Source: Phycisphaerales bacterium
Lineage (GTDB): Bacteria; Planctomycetota; Phycisphaerae; Phycisphaerales; UBA1924
NCBI GenBank assembly: GCA_016764015.1
Contig: JAESSR010000143.1
Location: 1 to 5,272 of the forward strand
Length of the DNA stretch: 5,272 nucleotides
Direction of reading: 5' to 3'
In this document: piece after piece, positions 1 through 5,181 of the stretch
How the letters are laid out: each line of letters starts with the position of its first letter
How positions within the stretch are numbered: position 1 is the stretch's first letter
The notes under the pieces: generated by a model
Seen by the model: only the letters and a program-made list of their open reading frames with translations
Database searches by the model: none
Told to the model about the DNA's origin: nothing
Translations under genes and position numbers: made by a program

Positions 1-2092
1 CGACGAGCTGGACCGCATCGACGCCGGCTTCAACAACCGAGCCATCGCCGGTGTCTGAAACGACGAACCGCACACGGACCTGGCTTGATGGATTGGCGAA
101 GGTCGATCCGACATCGAAGGCGTATTCAACCCACCCGCCGCCATGGGATTCAGGGCCCAATGTGCTGATGGTCGTCCATGTCTCGCCGTTGTTGTTCGAG
201 AGCTGGACATCCATCGAGTCATCGGTCGCGCCGATGTTGTTTGAGTACCACAGAGCGTATTGCAAAGTTGTGTTCCTGCCCGAGGCGTCCATCGCAGGCG
301 ATGTCAGTGTGGTGGTGCCGTCGTCGACATCCGAGTTGCCAGCGACATTATCGGTGAGGTAGCAACGCCCTGAGCCGTCAAAGTCAGTAGCTGGATCGCC
401 GCGTTCGCCGCCGCCCGCGGGCACGCCGCGTTCCCAGGCGCCATCAGAAACCGATCCTGAAACCGTCCAGCCTGTATTGGTCTGGAAGTTATCCGCAAAG
501 ATTTCAACAACAGAGGAAACGACATTCGCCGAGATCGCATCCGCTGCGCCATCCACCGGGAAGTTGGCTTCGAATCCGCTGTCTGTTGTCGCTGCGAAGT
601 AGTAGCTCACATCTGATCCACACGCGATGGTGGGGATGGTCGTCGAGTAGGTGCCGTCGCCGTTATCATTCATCGCCACAGGGGTGAACCCTGAGCCGGT
701 GTTGAACATCATTTCGACCGCATCGACGACCACGCCATCGCGGGTGATCGCTTTGACTGTCATGATATCGCCACCAGCGGGATTGAATGTCGTCGGGAGA
801 TCGCTCGCCTGTGAGAGTGCCATCGGACGAAGCTGGGCATCAACACGCACCACAAAGAGCCCGCGTTCAAAGTCTGAGATGATGACATTTCCAGATGGGA
901 AGAACGGGTAGTTCGACCAGGTGCCGTTGAATGTTGCATTGTCTGATTCTGGATGGGTATCAAAGTAGGCAACCTCAACCGGATTTGCTGGATCGAGCGC
1001 GTCGAATATTCGCAAGCCAGAGGTGTAGTTGGACTGGTAGACCACGCCATCGCGGGTGTAGAGGTTGTGATCGATCGATGGGAGCCCGGTGGTGTAGGTG
1101 CCGACCAAGAACGGGTTGGCGAGGTCTTCGACATTGATCACACGCGTGGTGGTGACGGATACCGATGCGCCTTCGTCAAGTTCATCATTGAGGTAGAGGA
1201 ACTTGCGATCAGTCGAGAGCCAGACTTGATGGGCGTATCCAGCGTTTGGATAGAACAGTGTCGAGAGGGTTTGTGTGTTGTTGGGATCGGAAACATCCGC
1301 GATGCGAAGCCCGGTCGAGGAGAACCCGCCGGAGAATCCGCCCGCACAGAATGCGATCTCGCGTCCGTCGAACTCGCCGCCGTGCCAGTTGACGACCTGC
1401 GCATCATGGACATACATTTCAGTCCAGCCGCCGTCAATTGAGGGGAGTTCGGGGTTTGAAATATCAATATGGATCAGCCCGCCGTTGCCGATGTTCGAGC
1501 CGCTGAGCCAGAGCGTCCCGGCTTCTTCATTGACAATGATGTTGTGTGTTGTAGAGTAGCCGCCGCCGGTCCAGTTGCGGACGAGCGTCACATTGCCGTT
1601 GTCTATGTCGGACATATCCATGACCTGGATTCCCGAGCCGCCCTCAGATACGCCATAGGCGTATTCCCCGATGACTTTGACATCATGCCACAGGCTGCTT
1701 GGGCCGGTGATGAGCTCTATCACATCCGGGTTGGTCGGGTCGGTGATTTCAACAAAGCCGTATCCGCCGTCAACACCCATGATCGCATATTCGCGTCCAG
1801 TGGGCGAGACATATCCCCAGCAGTCGCTGCCGGTGATGATGCTGAGCCCTGCGAAGTTGTTGAGCGGGATATGCGAGAGCAGCGTCACATCCAATGAATC
1901 GAATCCGCCGCCGCGTGGGGTTGCCATGCCTTGAGTCCAGATATCACCAAACACCGGAGGCATGCTGTCAAGGAGTTTGCGGACATCGTCATCATGGGCG
2001 CTCGTCGTCATGCTGGTGCCAGAAAGCGTAATAAGAGCAGCACAGAGTGCAGCCTGTCGAGAGCATGAGCGTATTTGGTGGTTGAGACCCAT
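1..2092 (-). CDS. Choice-of-anchor B family exported protein (3' end outside window)
   Basis: A single minus-strand frame is open from the ATG at 2092 to base 1, giving 697 codons and no stop. The start is supported by AAGGA nine bases upstream and by a signal peptide: basic n-region with R8 and R12, hydrophobic residues 14-25, likely cleavage after TSA (about residue 32). Residues 50-415 carry the family's hallmarks: WHDVKVIG at 135, HDAQVVNWHGG at 229, AHQVWL near 287, NDELDE at 302-307, DHNLY at 341 and SNYTSGLRIFD near 354-364. These resemble a beta-propeller of LVIVD-like blades. An Ig-like segment follows (about 431-502), then a jelly-roll or MAM-like domain (about 530-697) rich in G, S, N and D. 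The family is exported or surface-attached, and its C-terminal anchor varies between lineages. The anchor here is off the window; a dockerin-like or sorting tail is my inference. No catalytic role is known to me. Assignment to the family is firm, function is not. Confidence 0.88.
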   Translation of the reverse strand, partial: MGLNHQIRSCSRQAALCAALITLSGTSMTTSAHDDDVRKLLDSMPPVFGDIWTQGMATPRGGGFDSLDVTLLSHIPLNNFAGLSIITGSDCWGYVSPTGREYAIMGVDGGYGFVEITDPTNPDVIELITGPSSLWHDVKVIGEYAYGVSEGGSGIQVMDMSDIDNGNVTLVRNWTGGGYSTTHNIIVNEEAGTLWLSGSNIGNGGLIHIDISNPELPSIDGGWTEMYVHDAQVVNWHGGEFDGREIAFCAGGFSGGFSSTGLRIADVSDPNNTQTLSTLFYPNAGYAHQVWLSTDRKFLYLNDELDEGASVSVTTTRVINVEDLANPFLVGTYTTGLPSIDHNLYTRDGVVYQSNYTSGLRIFDALDPANPVEVAYFDTHPESDNATFNGTWSNYPFFPSGNVIISDFERGLFVVRVDAQLRPMALSQASDLPTTFNPAGGDIMTVKAITRDGVVVDAVEMMFNTGSGFTPVAMNDNGDGTYSTTIPTIACGSDVSYYFAATTDSGFEANFPVDGAADAISANVVSSVVEIFADNFQTNTGWTVSGSVSDGAWERGVPAGGGERGDPATDFDGSGRCYLTDNVAGNSDVDDGTTTLTSPAMDASGRNTTLQYALWYSNNIGATDDSMDVQLSNNNGETWTTISTLGPESHGGGWVEYAFDVGSTFANPSSQVRVRFVVSDTGDGSVVEAGVDAVQLV

Positions 2093-2318
2093 TGGACGGA
2101 TTCCTTTTCAGTTTTCCATGCGTCGAGTGATGACAACGCTGCAAGAAAAATATGCCGAGATGTGTTCGAAAAAGAGGAGTTCGAAAGTACACATGTGAAA
2201 ACGACACACAGACCCCACTGCTTGAGTAAGCACCGTATTATTCGTCCCAATTTGTCAATCGGTTGCGGAAATACAGGATTCGGTTGTATGAATTGAGTCT
2301 TTGTATACACTGAAGGAT
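2093..2318. promoter_or_regulatory. Divergent intergenic region with likely promoters for both flanking exported-protein genes
   Basis: This 226-base region separates two divergently transcribed genes for exported proteins and is visibly AT-richer than the flanking coding DNA. It must hold promoters for both, but I cannot place them firmly. For the plus strand the best pair is TTGCGG (2263-2268) and TATGAA (2287-2292), 18 bases apart, which would start transcription about 20 bases before the ATG at 2319. For the minus strand, CATATT-like sequence near 2147-2153 is a possible -10. Two copies of GTTCGAAA (2164-2171 and 2179-2186) and a palindrome CACATGTG (2190-2197) could be operators. No small gene is evident here: the short open frames overlap each other and lack a recognisable product. 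Confidence 0.45.
2097..2110 (-). promoter_or_regulatory. Ribosome binding site of the choice-of-anchor B gene
   Basis: Read on the minus strand the sequence is AAAAGGAATCCGTCCA followed by ATG. AAGGA stands nine bases before the start, a good Shine-Dalgarno spacing. It fixes the ATG at 2092 as the start, which also gives a proper signal peptide. Confidence 0.6.
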
Positions 2319-3197
2319 ATGAAACACTTTAAACAACTGTCTGTCTGGGTATTGATTGGCGTTTTAGGCTCGCTGGCCTTGGGCGCACAACCAGAATCAA
2401 AGTTTACTAATCTCTATGAAATATCAAAATCTGAATCTCAAGAGCGTCCGGTATTACTGCTCGTCGAGCATGATGTCCACCCTACTGTCGAGGTCAACTG
2501 GGTCATCAATGGCAAAAAAGAAGGCTTTACAGGCACCATGGGGTACACCGCACCCTATGGCGGCCAAGCCATCGGCAAGAATGTCAAATGCTATGTGACA
2601 CTCGGAGGCACCCGTGTAGAAACCGGCGCAGGGCATCCCAAAGGCGCGGTGATTCGGCTCGGCGTGACGAAGATCGACAGCGCGCGGGCATTCTTTGCCG
2701 GGATTGATCCGCACACCATGATCGAGTTTGCGGTCACCGGGGTGAAGTTTAATCAGCCAGTGAAGTATCACGAGGGCACCGGGATGATGCACCTCAAATA
2801 CGCCATCGGCGATCTCAAAGCCTGCGCTCTGCCGGGCACCGCACGCAATCAATACCTGCTTTCTGATCCTGAAGACACACTCGGCGGGCGCGTGATCGCA
2901 GGCGAAAACGCGACCCCCGGCGCACTCGATGGCGGCGAAGATCATGGATCACTCACGGTCGAAGTTGATCAAGACGATCCGACACTCGTTTCGATGCGTG
3001 TGCGCGTGCCCTTCGGGATGCTCCGTCATCTGCAAGACCCGTGGAAGAGCGATTTGCCCGGCACCTTCTTCGAGCCCATCCACATGCACGCCGAGGCCGA
3101 GTTGATCCCGGTCGATGTTGAGCCTTTAGATCGTGCGCCGATTATTCCAGAGATAAATATCAGAACGGGTTCAAAGTCAGATGCGACTGAGGACTGA
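2319..3197 (+). CDS. Exported protein of unknown function, 292 aa
   Basis: I do not recognise a family. From the ATG at 2319 the protein starts with a textbook signal peptide: MKHFKQ, a hydrophobic stretch at residues 8-22, and likely cleavage after LGA at 23. The frame also extends to a TTG at 2301, but that adds MYTLKD ahead of the signal and has no better ribosome site. AAGGA lies only one base before the ATG, too close to act normally, so initiation may not use Shine-Dalgarno pairing. The mature part (about 270 residues) has no membrane segment, alternates hydrophobic and polar residues as in beta-sandwich proteins, and is rich in G, D, E and H. Short His-containing segments occur (EHDVHP near 50, IHMHAEAE near 254), and two cysteines (91, 169) could form a disulfide. 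The C-terminal 20 residues look disordered. The deaminase gene follows after 31 bases on the same strand, so co-transcription is possible although the products would act in different compartments. Confidence 0.75.
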   Translation: MKHFKQLSVWVLIGVLGSLALGAQPESKFTNLYEISKSESQERPVLLLVEHDVHPTVEVNWVINGKKEGFTGTMGYTAPYGGQAIGKNVKCYVTLGGTRVETGAGHPKGAVIRLGVTKIDSARAFFAGIDPHTMIEFAVTGVKFNQPVKYHEGTGMMHLKYAIGDLKACALPGTARNQYLLSDPEDTLGGRVIAGENATPGALDGGEDHGSLTVEVDQDDPTLVSMRVRVPFGMLRHLQDPWKSDLPGTFFEPIHMHAEAELIPVDVEPLDRAPIIPEINIRTGSKSDATED

Positions 3198-3228
3198 TCG
3201 CCTTTCACAATAGTGATACACTCATCAC

Positions 3229-3699
3229 ATGAGCACACTGAGCAACATCGACCAACACCCACTCGACGCAGCCTTTGAGCAGGCATGCAAATCTCTCGAT
3301 GAGGGCGGCATCCCGATCGGATCGGCCCTGATGAATCAAGCCGGCGAGATCGTTGCAGTCGGGCACAACGAACGGGTACAGTCCGGCGATCCAACCGCCC
3401 ACGCCGAGACCGTGTGCATCCGCAACGCCGGTCGACGAAGAGACTGGCACACGCTGACCCTTGCATCAACACTCTCGCCGTGCGCTATGTGCACCGGCAC
3501 TGCGATCCTCCACCGGATTCCACGCGTAATCATCGGCGAGCACCAAACATTCATGGGACGCGAAGACTGGCTCAAAGCCGAATCGGTCGAGGTGATCCTG
3601 GCCAACGATTCCCGTTGCATTGAAATGATGGAGAGGTTCATCGCCGAGCGTCCTGACTTGTGGGATGAAGATATCGGCGTGCCACCGGACGAATCTTAA
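3229..3699 (+). CDS. Zinc-dependent nucleobase deaminase, probable cytosine deaminase of the yeast FCY1 type
   Basis: This 156-residue protein belongs to the cytidine/deoxycytidylate deaminase fold. Zinc and catalytic motifs are intact: HAE with H58 and E60, and PCAMC with C85 and C88. From memory of yeast cytosine deaminase (158 aa), similarity runs over the whole length. Shared blocks include GG(I/V)PIG near 26, GHN at 45-47, TLSPC-MCTG at 81-90, IPR-(x)3-GE at 97-104, and a C-terminal block RC-MM--FI-ERP--W-EDIG at 129-150. That last block closes over the base in the yeast enzyme and is absent from tRNA adenosine (TadA) or guanine deaminases, so I favour cytosine to uracil (plus ammonia) in the cytoplasm. 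Usual bacterial CodA is an unrelated amidohydrolase. The neighbouring convergent upp gene, which consumes uracil, supports this. The ATG at 3229 has no clear Shine-Dalgarno site, but the length matches the family. Other nucleobase or nucleoside substrates cannot be excluded. Confidence 0.82.
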   Translation: MSTLSNIDQHPLDAAFEQACKSLDEGGIPIGSALMNQAGEIVAVGHNERVQSGDPTAHAETVCIRNAGRRRDWHTLTLASTLSPCAMCTGTAILHRIPRVIIGEHQTFMGREDWLKAESVEVILANDSRCIEMMERFIAERPDLWDEDIGVPPDES

Positions 3700-3706
3700 T
3701 CTTGAG

Positions 3707-3780
3707 TGGCATAGGCGTCTCGCCTGTGTTCTTATTTCTTTTGTTGTTCGGAAAGGCCCACAGGCGGGACGCCTGTGCTA
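3707..3780. repeat. Nested inverted repeat made of two CACAGGCG hairpins (REP-like), possible two-way terminator
   Basis: Two 19-base hairpins lie 30 bases apart. The right one (3759-3777) is a perfect 8-bp stem, CACAGGCG-GGA-CGCCTGTG. The left one (3710-3728), CATAGGCG-TCT-CGCCTGTG, has one mismatch in the stem. The two copies are also inverted to each other: 3707-3728 matches the reverse complement of 3759-3780 at 19 of 22 positions, so the whole unit can fold into one long stem with a loop rich in T. It sits between the stops of convergent genes, a typical place for REP-like elements and for shared terminators. My recollection is that motifs like TAGCACAGGCGTCCCGCCTGTG are dispersed in many planctomycete genomes; that cannot be tested from one window. 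Confidence 0.72.
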
Positions 3781-3795
3781 CCGGGGAGTGGGTAG

Positions 3796-4461
3796 TTAAA
3801 CCGTCCCGTACATCCGATCGCCAGCATCGCCGAGCCCGGGCACAATGTATCCTTTTTCATTGAGTTTCTCATCGAGCGCAGCCGCATAGATCGTCACCGA
3901 TGGATGATCAGCCTGCAGGCGTGCGATGCCTTCGGGGGCCGCCACCAGACAGATCATGCGGATATCGCTGGCTCCCGCTTGGCGAAGCATCGTGAGGGCA
4001 GCCGAGGCACTCCCGCCGGTTGCCAGCATCGGATCTACGAGAATCACAGGCCCGGCATCAATATCTGCAGGGAGTTTGTTGAGATACGCGTGAGGCTCAA
4101 GGGTCTGTTCATCACGCGCAAGTCCGAGGTGCCCCACGCGTGCTTCGGGCATCACTTCAAGGATGCCATCAATCATCCCGAGCCCTGCGCGGAGCACCGG
4201 GACGATGGTGATGGTGCCTTTGATGATTTGGCACTGTGCTTGTGTGACCGGCGTCTGGACATCAATCATTTCTGTAGGCAGCGATCGGGTCACCTCATAG
4301 ACCATCAGCCCCGCGATCTGCGAGAGCGCAGCGCGAAAGAGCCGATGCCCGGTATTTTGATTGCGTATTGTCGCGAGTTTGTGCGCGATCAGCGGGTGGT
4401 CAAAGATGACGAGTCCGGTCTTTGATTTGGTCTTTGATTTGGTGTTGGATTGAGTAGGCAT
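3796..4461 (-). CDS. upp: Uracil phosphoribosyltransferase
   Basis: The enzyme joins uracil to PRPP to give UMP and pyrophosphate in the cytoplasm, the committed step of uracil salvage. The 221 residues match the family from end to end. Seen are the FDHPLI-HKL start block (20-29), VPVLRAGLGM (87-96), the PRPP-binding loop VDPMLATGGSA (142-152), and the C-terminal uracil-binding block IVPGLGDAGDR (206-216). Typical bacterial Upp has about 208 residues; the extra dozen are an N-terminal basic tail SNTKSKTKSKT encoded by a 12-base tandem repeat. No clear Shine-Dalgarno site precedes the ATG, so a start a few codons later cannot be excluded. It is read towards the cytosine deaminase gene, whose product would supply its substrate. 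It lies about 150 bases downstream of the dockerin-repeat gene on the same strand, but a strong terminator stands between them, so it probably has its own promoter in 4462-4495. Confidence 0.97.
   Translation of the reverse strand: MPTQSNTKSKTKSKTGLVIFDHPLIAHKLATIRNQNTGHRLFRAALSQIAGLMVYEVTRSLPTEMIDVQTPVTQAQCQIIKGTITIVPVLRAGLGMIDGILEVMPEARVGHLGLARDEQTLEPHAYLNKLPADIDAGPVILVDPMLATGGSASAALTMLRQAGASDIRMICLVAAPEGIARLQADHPSVTIYAAALDEKLNEKGYIVPGLGDAGDRMYGTV
4417..4443. repeat. 12-base tandem repeat in the 5' end of upp
   Basis: GGTCTTTGATTT occurs twice back to back (4417-4428 and 4429-4440), followed by three more matching bases. Read on the minus strand it encodes the TKSKTKSKT tail of Upp. Four codons per unit keep the frame, so copy number could change without breaking the gene. 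Confidence 0.85.
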
Positions 4462-4490
4462 GCTCAGAGTGTATGCGTGTGAATATTGGG

Positions 4491-4528
4491 ATATAAAAAA
4501 ACCCCCACACCATACGGCGTGGGGGTTT
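4491..4528 (-). terminator. Intrinsic terminator for the minus-strand dockerin-repeat gene
   Basis: The arms AAACCCCCAC (4499-4508) and GTGGGGGTTT (4519-4528) form a perfect 10-bp stem around a 10-base loop. Read on the minus strand the stem is followed by a run of seven or more T residues and TATAT, the classic Rho-independent layout. It stops transcripts coming from the gene to the right and insulates upp. On the plus strand only a later, weaker run of six T (4535-4540) follows, so any action on that strand would be poor. Confidence 0.88.
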
Positions 4529-4558
4529 GGAGGATTTTTTCAAACACCGGCTAACCCA

Positions 4559-4580
4559 ATGATTCATTTGACTGAATCAT
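4559..4580. repeat. Small perfect inverted repeat in the 3' untranslated region
   Basis: ATGATTCA (4559-4566) and TGAATCAT (4573-4580) form a perfect 8-bp stem around the 6-base loop TTTGAC. It lies between the stop codon of the dockerin-repeat gene and its terminator. It is AT-rich and without a T-run, so it is unlikely to be a terminator; it may be an mRNA 3' structure, a protein site or chance. Confidence 0.5.
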
Positions 4581-4611
4581 CACAATCGGTGTTGATGTAC
4601 TCGATGTCAGA

Positions 4612-5181
4612 TTATGGACATCCTTCGCCGAATGCTGCGAGGAATGCTGCAACATCGAAGAAGTTGAACTCGCCGTTGTTATCGAAGTCGGCAGCTGGAT
4701 CATTGGCTGAGAATGCGCCAAGGAATGCTGAGATATCGAAGAAGTTGAACTCTTCGTTGCCATCGAAGTCGGCAGGGTTGTCACATGCACCAGAGCCAGC
4801 AGGAGCAGTCACCATTGCGGTGAGTGAAACGCCAGCGTCACGCCACATGCCAAGTGTTGCTTCGGTAAGTCCCTTAGCAGGTGGTGAGCTTGAAACGAAT
4901 GAGTAGTTGTAGGTGGTGCCCCAACGGATTGCGTTGGCGTTCGGGTTTGAAGCGAATGGTGTGGTCGACCATGAGATCGAGCCAGCGCCTTCTACAGGTG
5001 CCCAGTCGGTGCCATCGATGTTTGCGTCAACTGATGAGTGGTAATCGATATCGTTGAAGTAGTGATCGCTTGTGCCCCCTGAGACAGGAACGGAGAACGA
5101 AGCGATGGACATGTGCGAGTTCTGGTTGTGAACCGCGTAGTCATAGCGCCATGTTCCGTTGCCAAGGTCGGTTAGCGGCAC
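4612..5181 (-). CDS. Secreted dockerin-repeat protein, C-terminal part only (5' end missing)
   Basis: The frame ends at TAA (4612-4614) and reads 189 codons up to a GTG at 5181, two codons before an in-frame TGA (5185-5187). That GTG is almost certainly not a true start: the protein has no signal peptide, and its first residues, [18 protein letters not shown], look like the middle of a Phycisphaerae exported-protein domain (about residues 2-100, ending near [11 protein letters not shown]). Residues 136-188 are two dockerin-like repeats, [12 protein letters not shown] and [12 protein letters not shown], each followed by an (I/V)xAFLxAF helix. The Asp and Asn at positions 1, 3 and 5 of each loop suit calcium binding. 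Cysteines 133 and 188 flank the pair and could form a disulfide. Such tails end many secreted planctomycete proteins; the partner is unknown to me. Upstream of about 5181 the plus strand abruptly encodes part of manA, so the missing half is lost or misplaced. Confidence 0.85.
   Translation of the reverse strand: MPLTDLGNGTWRYDYAVHNQNSHMSIASFSVPVSGGTSDHYFNDIDYHSSVDANIDGTDWAPVEGAGSISWSTTPFASNPNANAIRWGTTYNYSFVSSSPPAKGLTEATLGMWRDAGVSLTAMVTAPAGSGACDNPADFDGNEEFNFFDISAFLGAFSANDPAADFDNNGEFNFFDVAAFLAAFGEGCP
4641..4775 (-). repeat. Two 81-base-period direct repeats encoding the dockerin-like units
   Basis: Bases 4641-4694 and 4722-4775 align without gaps at 47 of 54 positions, exactly 81 bases (27 codons) apart. 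Two blocks are identical in both: ATCGAAGAAGTTGAACTC and ATCGAAGTCGGCAG. They correspond to FNFFD plus the preceding codons and to the ADFD calcium loop. Confidence 0.85.

Noticed and set aside
51..2000. Many plus-strand and off-frame open frames opposite the left gene, for example 51-362, 953-1441 and 1469-1897
   Set aside because: The minus-strand frame from 2092 is continuous and encodes a recognisable protein. The others are low-complexity antisense shadows without homology or ribosome sites.
1992..2310. Short open frames in the divergent intergenic region (minus 1992-2207 and 2008-2310, plus 2075-2296)
   Set aside because: They overlap the signal-peptide start of the anchor-B gene or each other, have no recognisable product and no proper ribosome site.
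3229..3699. tRNA adenosine deaminase (TadA) or guanine deaminase
   Set aside because: The zinc motifs are shared with these families, but the C-terminal RC-MM--FI-ERP--W-EDIG block and overall length match yeast cytosine deaminase much better.
3707..3780. CRISPR repeat-spacer array
   Set aside because: Only two copies are present, inverted rather than direct and self-palindromic, with no further units and no cas genes nearby.
3904..4425. A 173-codon plus-strand frame opposite upp
   Set aside because: It lies entirely within upp, which is conserved end to end; the composition is typical of an antisense frame.
4460..4906. A 148-codon plus-strand frame covering the terminator and dockerin repeats
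   Set aside because: It reads through the terminator hairpin and its repeated peptide is only the antisense of the dockerin-like units.
4612..5181. A complete small gene starting at GTG 5181
   Set aside because: It would have no signal peptide although its dockerin-like tail and Cys pair indicate a secreted protein, and its homology begins in mid-domain at the breakpoint.
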